A stretch of 64,000 nucleotides of DNA from Parvibaculum sp041688015 (GTDB lineage: Bacteria > Pseudomonadota > Alphaproteobacteria > Parvibaculales > Parvibaculaceae), in NCBI GenBank assembly GCA_041688015.1, contig JBDNIY010000017.1:62001-126000 (forward strand), written 5' to 3'. The notes under the pieces were generated by a model. That model worked only from the letters and a program-made list of their open reading frames with translations, made no database searches and was not told the DNA's origin. Numbering within the stretch: position 1 is the first letter of the stretch; every line of letters begins with the position of its first letter. Made by a program: the position numbers and the translations under genes. Below, in pieces: positions 24,611-32,031 of the stretch.

Positions 24611-26005
24611 TCAGGCCTTCAGCGGAAAGGCTGAGTCGGCCTCAATGGCCTCGCGCGGCCAGATCACCGTGACTTGAGCACCGATATTGCCATCCTGCCG
24701 ATTGTTGATTTCGACGCGCGCCTTGGTGCGCTCCAACAGCGTCTTAGCGATGAAAAACCCAAGCCCCATGCCCTCATGCTCGCCATCGGGATCGGCCGAC
24801 CGGCCCTGATTACGCGGCCTTGTCGTGACATAGGGCTCGCCGAGCCTCTCGATCACTTCAGGCGCAAAGCCGGGACCGTCGTCGATGATCGACAACATGA
24901 TTTTGTGAGCGCTGTAAACCACGATCAACGACACTTCGGAACGAGCAAAGTCGGCGGCATTCTCGATGAAATTGCCAAGTCCGTAGAGAATTTCAGGTCG
25001 CCGCCAGATTTCAGGCTCGGTGGCTTCGGGTTCGCCTGCGAGGATCGACACGGCAAAATTGACGTCGAGATCGCGATGCGGATTAATGATTTCGTCAAGC
25101 AGCACATGCAGCGGCAAGCGCGAATAAAGCGCGTCCTCGCCCACCGGCTCGCGCGACAGGCGCCCGAGAATTTCCTTGCAGCGTTCAGCCTGACTGGCGA
25201 GAAGATCGAGATCATCCCTCATCTCCTCAGGCGTTAGGCCACCGCGCAGTAATTCCTTGGCGACAAGAGCGATGGTGCCGAGCGGCGTGCCAAGTTCATG
25301 GGCAGCGGCAGCGGCAAGACCATCCAGCGCAGACAAGCGTTGGGCGCGGGCCAAGACAAATTGCGTCGCCGAGAGCGCCGCCGACATACGCTTTGATTCC
25401 TGCGAAATCCGCCACGCATAGGCCGCCATGAAAGCCAGCCCCAGACTGATCGCCGCCCAGTTTCCAACAAGGTAGAGATCGGGCACCGCGAATGCCTCGT
25501 TGGGCCACCACGGCAAAGGCATATGAAAGAAGGCAAGCAAGCTCACATAGATGAGCGACAAAACGAGCAGCGCGATCGTGCTGCGCAGCGACAAGGTGGT
25601 CGCCGAAATCGTCACGGGGGCCATGAAGAGAAGCGCGAAAGGATTTTGCAGCCCGCCGGTGAGAAACAAAAGAACGGCAAGTTGCGCAAGATCGATGGCG
25701 AAATAGACCGCCGCCTGCCAATCGGGCAAGCGTACCGGGGTGCGATAACGCAACGTCAGGAAGATATTAAGGCCTGCCGAGGCCAAAATGGCGAGCAGAC
25801 ACATCCCCAATGGCAGCGGAAAGTTAAGGCCAACGCTAACAAGCAGCACCGCCACAAGCTGACCGGCAATGGCCAGCCAGCGCAACAGCACAAGGGTCTG
25901 CAGACGAACCCGACCGGACTCGACTTCGCCCAAGCGCATTTCAGGATTGAGGATGCGGCGGCGCACCCAGCGCATGCCCCCCTGATCGTCGTCAAAAACC
26001 GCCAT
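24611..26005 (-). CDS. regB: redox sensor histidine kinase RegB/ActS/PrrB
   Basis: A 464-residue membrane kinase with six hydrophobic segments (about 38-200). The quinone-site motif GGLQNPF lies at 117-123. The H-box AAAAHELGTPLG has its histidine at 236. A cysteine at 276 (QAERCKEIL) lies 40 residues after the histidine, the same spacing as the redox-active Cys265 relative to His225 in Rhodobacter RegB. N and G boxes (NFIENAADFA, IDDGPGF, GMGLGFFIAKTLLE) complete the ATPase domain. It phosphorylates RegA under low oxygen or a reduced quinone pool. All known sensing elements are intact. Confidence 0.94.
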   Translation of the reverse strand: MAVFDDDQGGMRWVRRRILNPEMRLGEVESGRVRLQTLVLLRWLAIAGQLVAVLLVSVGLNFPLPLGMCLLAILASAGLNIFLTLRYRTPVRLPDWQAAVYFAIDLAQLAVLLFLTGGLQNPFALLFMAPVTISATTLSLRSTIALLVLSLIYVSLLAFFHMPLPWWPNEAFAVPDLYLVGNWAAISLGLAFMAAYAWRISQESKRMSAALSATQFVLARAQRLSALDGLAAAAAHELGTPLGTIALVAKELLRGGLTPEEMRDDLDLLASQAERCKEILGRLSREPVGEDALYSRLPLHVLLDEIINPHRDLDVNFAVSILAGEPEATEPEIWRRPEILYGLGNFIENAADFARSEVSLIVVYSAHKIMLSIIDDGPGFAPEVIERLGEPYVTTRPRNQGRSADPDGEHEGMGLGFFIAKTLLERTKARVEINNRQDGNIGAQVTVIWPREAIEADSAFPLKA

Positions 26006-26084
26006 ATCCGCGCCCCGCTCGCTGCTTTTGATTGCGGCCAGAGTGTAGCCCGGATTGCAGATGAATTAAGCGATTGATTGGTCG

Positions 26085-27299
26085 TTATTGGTTCGACGGC
26101 CAACCCCTAAGGGGGCGCGTTTCGCCGATTGACATGATCCAAACATCGTCGTGGGCAAAACCTTGGGCGTCGCCTGCCGCGCGGAACCGTGCGGGTGGCT
26201 CAAATGGTGGCTCAACAGTCAGCAGCACCGTGCCCCAATGCATACCGACAACGCGGCGCGCTTTGAGATCAAGCGCCATCTGCACGGCTTCTTCGGGCGT
26301 CGCATGCGATGCCTTCATCATTTGGCGCGGCTCATAGGCACCGATGCCGAGCAGGGCGGTATCAAACGGCCCATATTGCGCGCCGATCTCTTCAAACACT
26401 GGGCCATAGCCGCTGTCGCCGCCAAAGAACAGGTTGTGATCCTTGGTGGTCAGTTTGAAACCGGCCCAGAGCGTCTTGTTGGTGTCAAAGCCCGAGCGGC
26501 GCGACCAATGCACCACCGGCAAGGCGGTCACAGACACGCCCTTGATGTCATGGCTCTCATGCCAATCCAGTTCAACGACATTGGTAAAGCCGCGCTCGCG
26601 AAAAAAGCTCCCAAGCTTCAGTGGTACGATCACCGTCATGTGTGACTTATGTGGCAGCAGCGCCAGTGCCTTCTCGTCGAGATGGTCATAGTGATTATGG
26701 CTGACCACCAGCACATCAATGCGCGGCAGGTCAGACATTGGCACGCCGCATTTGACAAAGCGCTTGGGGCCAAGACCAGCAGGGCCGGCATTGGAGGTGA
26801 GATAGGGATCGGTTAAAACCGTGAGGCCGCCAATGCGAATGAGAAAGGCGGCATGGCCAAGCCAGGTCAGAAAGTCATCAGGCATGGCCATATGCGATTG
26901 CAGCGCGCGCGTCGCCAGATCGCGTGGCACGACATGGCCGTCGGGTATCTCGACCTTGCGTGCCCCGCGCTTGAGCATTTCAAAAAAGAAGGGCCCTGCA
27001 TGTTTCATGCGCCCCAGCGATCGCTTGGGGCTACCGCGCGGGTTGCAGAACGTGCCATCATCCATGTGGTGCCAAGGCGGCGTGCCATCATCACCGAAAG
27101 CCGTGCCTGCCATGATGTGCGTCAGCACATCGGCACGGGTGTGGCGCTGCGCCTCAGAGCCCGGCGCATCGGCCCCGGCGATTTTCGCGCTGGCCTTATG
27201 CAAACGATCTTTCAACCCGGAGACTTTGTCACGCGCTACCTTCGAGTGCGTTTTTACGTGCGCGGGGTCCGAACTTGTCGGCTTTTCAGATTTTTCCAT
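26085..27299 (-). CDS. MBL-fold metallohydrolase (NAPE-PLD/UlaG-like)
   Basis: A 404-residue protein. After a charged, probably disordered N-terminus (about 1-50) it carries a metallo-beta-lactamase fold: WLGHAAFLIRIGGLTVLTDP, the metal motif SHNHYDHLD, a later VVHWSRRSG histidine, FFGGDSGYG, and VGMHWGT near the end. The order resembles N-acylphosphatidylethanolamine phospholipase D and bacterial homologues. The substrate is unknown. It is a single gene upstream of regB on the same strand. Confidence 0.85.
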   Translation of the reverse strand: MEKSEKPTSSDPAHVKTHSKVARDKVSGLKDRLHKASAKIAGADAPGSEAQRHTRADVLTHIMAGTAFGDDGTPPWHHMDDGTFCNPRGSPKRSLGRMKHAGPFFFEMLKRGARKVEIPDGHVVPRDLATRALQSHMAMPDDFLTWLGHAAFLIRIGGLTVLTDPYLTSNAGPAGLGPKRFVKCGVPMSDLPRIDVLVVSHNHYDHLDEKALALLPHKSHMTVIVPLKLGSFFRERGFTNVVELDWHESHDIKGVSVTALPVVHWSRRSGFDTNKTLWAGFKLTTKDHNLFFGGDSGYGPVFEEIGAQYGPFDTALLGIGAYEPRQMMKASHATPEEAVQMALDLKARRVVGMHWGTVLLTVEPPFEPPARFRAAGDAQGFAHDDVWIMSIGETRPLRGWPSNQ

Positions 27300-27362
27300 T
27301 ATCCCATGAACATAGGGATGAGCGCGTCGTGCGAAAAGGGCATGGAGGCAATGTAACTATTC

Positions 27363-28016
27363 TTAGGCCCCTGCGGCCTTCAGCATTTGTGCAATATCGT
27401 CAAAATGACGCTCATCGGCCAGATCAAGCACGGTGCGGCCCGTAAGGTCGGTGTCGCCAATATCGGCTTTATGTTCCAGCAATATCTGAACGATGGCTGT
27501 TCGATGCGCTCGCACAGCGATGAACAGAGCCGTGTCGCCATGGTCGGCGACACGATCGGGATTGGCCCCGTGAGCGAGCAAAACCGAGGCAAAGGTGGTG
27601 CGGCCAGCTTGGGCGGCAACAGAGAGTGCCGTGCGACCGTCCCGCGCCTTGCGATCAGGATTGGCGCCCTTGTCCAAGAGTAATTTTACAATGGCGAGAT
27701 GGTTGCCTTCCGTCGCCACTATAATAGCTGGCACATGACTTATGCCGTCATCGTCAGGTGGTATGCCCTGTCGCAGCGCGGCTTTAACGCGGTCCATGTC
27801 GCCGTCACGGGCGGCCTCAATCAGATCATTGTCGGGGAGCCTGATATTCTGGCCTGGCCCCAAATTAGAGTCGGCGGCTAGGGCCGACGAGGTTGTCATA
27901 TCGACGCAAAATCCGACACCGGCCAGAGCGACCACCAGCGCGAGCGCACGAAACAGCGAGCGGCCACCTCTGGAGCCGGCGCGCGGATCCCGTGTCATTT
28001 GGTCACCCATGAACAT
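27363..28016 (-). CDS. periplasmic ankyrin-repeat protein
   Basis: About 217 residues. A signal-peptide-like segment (FRALALVVALAGVGFCVDM) is followed by at least five ankyrin repeats (from DLIEAARDGDMDRVKAALRQG through TALSVAAQAGRTTFASVLLAHGANP to TVLDLADERHFDDIAQMLKAAG). Ankyrin repeats bind protein partners; none is apparent here. Start choice: the ATG at 28016 has GCAGGAC upstream; in-frame ATGs at 28010 and 27998 are alternatives. It is divergent from sco. Confidence 0.8.
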   Translation of the reverse strand: MFMGDQMTRDPRAGSRGGRSLFRALALVVALAGVGFCVDMTTSSALAADSNLGPGQNIRLPDNDLIEAARDGDMDRVKAALRQGIPPDDDGISHVPAIIVATEGNHLAIVKLLLDKGANPDRKARDGRTALSVAAQAGRTTFASVLLAHGANPDRVADHGDTALFIAVRAHRTAIVQILLEHKADIGDTDLTGRTVLDLADERHFDDIAQMLKAAGA

Positions 28017-28127
28017 ATGTCCTGCCTCTATAGTATAACGCATAAGCCTTTCCTCTATCATCGTGGAGGGTGAGGCGCAAAACAAGCTACCTGATCAAGA
28101 GGCCTGCCAAAACATGCCGAGGACAAC

Positions 28128-28763
28128 ATGAAACGCAACCCGTCCCTTTTTTCCGTGATCGGCCTTGTTGTCGTATTGATCGTCGCCTTGGGCGCGGCAT
28201 TCTGGATTTGGCAGGCGGGCAACGGCACGGCCGCACGCGGCGAAGCGGGCCAATCAGGCCAGAGCAGCGGCAGCGGCAAGATCACTATCGGCGGGCCGTT
28301 CTCCCTTACCGACCAAACCGGCAAACACGTCACCCAAGCCGATTACGCGGGCAAATACATGCTGATCTATTTCGGCTTTACCTTTTGCCCCGACGTCTGC
28401 CCGACGGAATTGCAGGTCATGTCGGGTGCCTTGTCGGCGTTGGGCGCAGAGGGCGCCAGGGTTCAGCCAATTTTCATCACCATTGACCCAGAGCGCGACA
28501 CGACCGAGGTCATGGCCAACTACGTCAAACAATTTGATCCCCGCCTCATCGGTCTTTCGGGGACGGCGGCCCAAACGGCGGCCATCGCCAAGGAATACCG
28601 GGTTTACTATGAGAAGGTCAAAGACGACGATTCCAGCGCGGACTACACGATGGATCATTCCTCGATTGTCTATCTGATGGGCCCAGACGGCGGATTTCTG
28701 ACCTTCTTTCCGCCGGGCACCAGCCCGGAAAAGATGGCCGCCAAGATCAAGGGCTTGATGTAA
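28128..28763 (+). CDS. SCO1/SenC-family copper chaperone
   Basis: A 211-residue membrane-anchored thioredoxin-fold protein. It has an N-terminal helix (VIGLVVVLIVALGAAFWIWQA), a Gly/Ser linker, FSLTDQTGKHVTQADYAGKY, and the copper-binding FCPDVCPTEL plus the distal histidine in DYTMDHSSIVYL. Sco proteins deliver copper to the CuA site of cytochrome oxidase. No oxidase genes lie in the window. A strong hairpin spans the stop codon. Confidence 0.92.
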   Translation: MKRNPSLFSVIGLVVVLIVALGAAFWIWQAGNGTAARGEAGQSGQSSGSGKITIGGPFSLTDQTGKHVTQADYAGKYMLIYFGFTFCPDVCPTELQVMSGALSALGAEGARVQPIFITIDPERDTTEVMANYVKQFDPRLIGLSGTAAQTAAIAKEYRVYYEKVKDDDSSADYTMDHSSIVYLMGPDGGFLTFFPPGTSPEKMAAKIKGLM

Positions 28764-28770
28764 GCCCTTG
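28748..28770 (+). terminator. hairpin across the sco stop codon
   Basis: CAAGGGCTT and AAGCCCTTG pair perfectly over GATGT, with the stop TAA inside. There is no T-run, so it may protect the mRNA 3' end or cause pausing rather than intrinsic termination. Confidence 0.35.
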
Positions 28771-28792
28771 GGCGCTGCCACGCGCTCGCCGC

Positions 28793-28821
28793 TTGACGCT
28801 TGGGTCCACCGGGCATAGTTT
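28793..28821 (+). promoter_or_regulatory. candidate promoter for the leuA leader
   Basis: TTGACG at 28793-28798 and TAGTTT at 28816-28821 are 17 bases apart. A transcript starting near 28828 would include all the stem-loops that precede leuA. Confidence 0.4.
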
Positions 28822-28855
28822 TGACTTTATGGATCAGAAAGCCACATTTCTTGTG

Positions 28856-29111
28856 CTAACAGGCAAGCTCAAACTTGAGCTTAGGCTTCTCTGCGCCTGA
28901 GCGCAGAACATTGATCACTCTTACCCAAAGCCACCTGTTCCTGTTAGACGCACGCCGCGAAGTCCGGCCTTCTTGGCCATTCGCGACAGTATGAAATGAC
29001 GCTATTATGACCACAGAATTTGATCAGAGCCTGCCTTGCCCACCGGACCATCTGTTCGGCTCGCTGCGACTTAAACCCGACTGCCGGACCTCGCGCCCGT
29101 GGCAGTCCGGC
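28856..29111 (+). ncRNA. long structured leader upstream of leuA
   Basis: The 421-base gap before leuA can fold repeatedly. CTAACAGG (28856-28863) pairs with CCTGTTAG (28940-28947) and encloses two hairpins, AAGCTC/GAGCTT (28865-28882) and TCTGCGC/GCGCAGA (28890-28907). CGCGAA/TTCGCG (28956-28985) then closes a GGCC/GGCC hairpin. Two mutually exclusive stems follow: GACTGCC/GGCAGTC (29079-29107) and GCCGGAC/GTCCGGC (29083-29111). Tiny frames sit between, including M-T-L-L-stop at 28996-29010. This suggests cis-regulation of leuA; I match it to no known riboswitch class. Confidence 0.45.
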
Positions 29112-29184
29112 CGTCGCGTGTTTGGAAAGCACGTCTCCGCCACATTGCTTTAATTTCCGGCCCGAATTTCTGGAGACAATTTTC

Positions 29185-30873
29185 ATGTTGAAGACACCCT
29201 CGACTAAATATCGCGCCTTTCCGCCCATTGATCTGCCCAACCGGCAATGGCCCAACAAGGTGCTGACCCAACCGCCGATCTGGATGAGTACCGATTTGCG
29301 CGACGGTAACCAATCGCTGTTTGAACCGATGAATGCAGATCGCAAGCTGCGCATGTGGGAGCTGCTGGTCAAAATCGGCTTTAAGGAAATCGAAGCCGGT
29401 TTCCCGTCCGCCTCACAAACCGATTTTGATTTTATCCGCAAGTTGATCGAAGAAAACCGTGTGCCCGACGACGTCAAACTCGAAGTGCTAACGCAGGCGC
29501 GCGATACGCTGATTGAGCGCACCATGGAGAGCCTCGTCGGGGCCAAGAATGCCATCGTGCATCTCTACAACGCCACCGCCCCCAACTTCCGCGAAACCGT
29601 GTTCGGCCTTGGCAAGCAGGGCGTGAAAAACATTGCAACCGAAAGCGCAACGCTCATCAAAGAGATCGCGGCACGCCAACCCGAGACCAACTGGACCTTC
29701 CAATACAGCCCGGAGGTTTTTTCCGGTACTGAACTGGAATTTGCCAAGGAGGTTGTCGATGCGGTGAGCGAGATCTGGGATGCGCGACCTGACCACAAGA
29801 TGATCGTCAATCTGCCCGCGACCGTCGAAATGGCAACGCCCAACATCTACGCCGATCAGATCGAATGGATGCACCGCAATCTGGCCCGCCGCGACGGCAT
29901 CCTCATCAGTCTGCACCCACATAATGACCGGGGCACGGCGGTGGCCGCCGCCGAGCTTGGCTTCATGGCGGGGGCCGACCGGATCGAAGGCTGCCTGCTG
30001 TCCAATGGCGAGCGGACCGGCAACGTCGACTTGGTGACGTTGGCGCTCAACCTCTATTCACAGGGTGTCGATCCCGGTCTCGATTTTTCTGAGATCAACG
30101 AGATGGCGCGCACGGTCGAATATTGCACGCAGATGCCGACCCATCCTCGCCATCCTTATGTGGGCGACCTGGTCTTCACGGCCTTCGCGGGCTCGCACCA
30201 AGACGCGATCAAGAAGGGACTGGCCGCGCGCGACAAACGTGAATTCTGGGACGTGCCCTATCTGCCGGTCGATCCCGCTGATCTGGGGCGGACCTATGAA
30301 TCAATCATTCGCGTTAACAGCCAATCAGGCAAGGGCGGCATTTCCTATCTGCTGGAAACTGAATATGGGCTCGTCCTGCCACGCCGTCTGCAAGTTGAGT
30401 TCTCGTCTGCCGTTCAGAAGGTCACGGACGACACAGGTAAAGAAGTGACGGCGGCCGAAATCTGGTCGATTTTTGAAGGCGAGTATCTCAAGGCCACGAT
30501 GCCACTCGAATATGTCAGCCACACGCTGTTTGATGAGGGTGGCAAGCAAGGCGTTAAGCTCCGCATACGACGCTTTGGCAAGGACGAAGAGCTGAGTGGG
30601 CTTGGCAATGGACCGATTGACGCCTTTATGAAGGCGCTCAACGTACCCGTGCAGGTGCGCCACTATGGCGAGCATTCGCTGGGTTCAGGGGCGGACGCAC
30701 GGGCTGTCGCCTTTGTGGAAGTAAGTGAAACGGGTCAACCCGGCGACATCTACGGTGTCGGTATCGACCCCAATATCATCACAGCCTCCTTCAAGGCCGT
30801 CATAAGCGCTGCCAATCGCACGGCACTGCGTCACAGCGCCCCTGAGCAAACCGCCCTTTTTGGCGGTGCATAG
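29185..30873 (+). CDS. leuA: 2-isopropylmalate synthase (long form)
   Basis: First committed step of leucine synthesis: acetyl-CoA plus 2-ketoisovalerate. The 562-residue protein is the long (LeuA2-type) form. Metal and substrate motifs are STDLRDGNQSLFEPM, EIEAGFPSASQTDFDF, LHPHNDRGTAVAAAE and GCLLSNGERTGNVDLVTLA. The C-terminal 150 residues form the LeuA allosteric domain for leucine feedback. The ATG at 29185 with GGAGA upstream begins at the conserved TPSTKYRAFPP start; the upstream open frame is leader RNA. Expression is likely controlled by the structured leader. Confidence 0.95.
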   Translation: MLKTPSTKYRAFPPIDLPNRQWPNKVLTQPPIWMSTDLRDGNQSLFEPMNADRKLRMWELLVKIGFKEIEAGFPSASQTDFDFIRKLIEENRVPDDVKLEVLTQARDTLIERTMESLVGAKNAIVHLYNATAPNFRETVFGLGKQGVKNIATESATLIKEIAARQPETNWTFQYSPEVFSGTELEFAKEVVDAVSEIWDARPDHKMIVNLPATVEMATPNIYADQIEWMHRNLARRDGILISLHPHNDRGTAVAAAELGFMAGADRIEGCLLSNGERTGNVDLVTLALNLYSQGVDPGLDFSEINEMARTVEYCTQMPTHPRHPYVGDLVFTAFAGSHQDAIKKGLAARDKREFWDVPYLPVDPADLGRTYESIIRVNSQSGKGGISYLLETEYGLVLPRRLQVEFSSAVQKVTDDTGKEVTAAEIWSIFEGEYLKATMPLEYVSHTLFDEGGKQGVKLRIRRFGKDEELSGLGNGPIDAFMKALNVPVQVRHYGEHSLGSGADARAVAFVEVSETGQPGDIYGVGIDPNIITASFKAVISAANRTALRHSAPEQTALFGGA

Positions 30874-31194
30874 CTCAAGGCGGGTGCAACGATTGTGTGG
30901 GGGCCGGTGCGCGAATGCGCTGGCCCTTTACATATCACCGCCATTGCGACGGCATGCGAGGCCCGGCGGCCCGGCGGTCATCGCGAAAAAATCTTGAGAG
31001 TGCGACATCATCAGGCGCGTCGCATTCGACATTTCATGTCATGCTGTCCGCGATTCGGACCTGAGGCAGGGCAATCTTGAGTTTGCCTTCGATCAAGTCG
31101 GGTCCATTCGGCGAGCGCCATTTTGGGGGTACGCCGTTTTGCATATTAGATCGGTGAAGCCGAGTTCAATTTCGGTCAGAAAGTTCGCCATCCC
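30874..31194. other. 320-base intergenic region
   Basis: I see no gene here. The only structure is a small hairpin GTCCG-CGATT-CGGAC at 31046-31060. No T-run follows leuA, so its terminator is not evident. Confidence 0.5.
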
Positions 31195-32016
31195 ATGCCA
31201 CGACGCGCGACGCCCACAACAACCAAGCCCGGCCAAACAAAGCCTGTTTCGCTGCATATCGACTATCTGGACATAGGTGGGCGGCAGGTCCCTGTGATCG
31301 CCATGCACAACCCGCGCGCGCGGCGCATCATCGTGCGCGTTGATCTGGCCGCAGGTTCGGTGCAGGTCACCTCGCCATCAAAACGCGGCATGGAAAAGGC
31401 ACTGGCCTTTGCGCGCGAGCAACGCGCCTGGATTGCTGAACGGCTGGAACATGTGCCACCGCCCGTGCCCTTCAAACATGGCCAGATCATCCCCTACCGA
31501 GGTCGGGAGCATTTGATTCGCCATCTGGCCCGTCCCCGTGCCGACGAAGGTCCGCAAGGGCCGGTCTGGCGGCGGCGCGCGTCCTACACGCAAGGCCTGC
31601 CGGAAATCTGCGTCACAGGCCACGCCTCATTCGTGCAGCGTCGGATCACCGATTGGTTGAAGACACAGGCACGCCAAGCGCTCAATGACAGCGCCCTTGC
31701 TTATGCAGAAGAGTTCCACGTGCGACCGGCCCGCATTACGTTGCGCGACCAGACCAGCCGCTGGGGCTCCTGCTCGACGGCGCGCGCTCTGTCCTTTTCT
31801 TGGCGCCTCATCATGGCGCCGCCTCATGTGCTCGACTATGTGGCGGGCCACGAAGTCGCGCATCTTCGGCACATGAACCACGGCCCCCGCTTCTGGGGAC
31901 TGGTCGGGTCAGCCATCCCGAATTACGAGACGGCCAAATATTGGCTGGAAGTGAACGGTCCGGGCTTGCATCGCTATGGCGCAGACCCGTTTGGCACGAC
32001 AGACGACGACGCCTAA
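31195..32016 (+). CDS. YgjP/SprT-like zinc metallopeptidase (M48-type)
   Basis: A 273-residue protein of the YgjP/WLM family. An N-terminal beta domain (MHNPRARRIIVRVDLAAGSVQVTSP in parts) is followed by RITLRDQTSRWGSCSTARALSFSWRL, shown in parts, and the zinc motif HEVAHLRHMNHGPRFW (HExxH with a downstream histidine). The cellular substrate is unknown. It is convergent with the PBP1A gene, 15 bases between stops, with no room for a separate terminator. Confidence 0.88.
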   Translation: MPRRATPTTTKPGQTKPVSLHIDYLDIGGRQVPVIAMHNPRARRIIVRVDLAAGSVQVTSPSKRGMEKALAFAREQRAWIAERLEHVPPPVPFKHGQIIPYRGREHLIRHLARPRADEGPQGPVWRRRASYTQGLPEICVTGHASFVQRRITDWLKTQARQALNDSALAYAEEFHVRPARITLRDQTSRWGSCSTARALSFSWRLIMAPPHVLDYVAGHEVAHLRHMNHGPRFWGLVGSAIPNYETAKYWLEVNGPGLHRYGADPFGTTDDDA

Positions 32017-32031
32017 TCGAGAGCCAACCTC

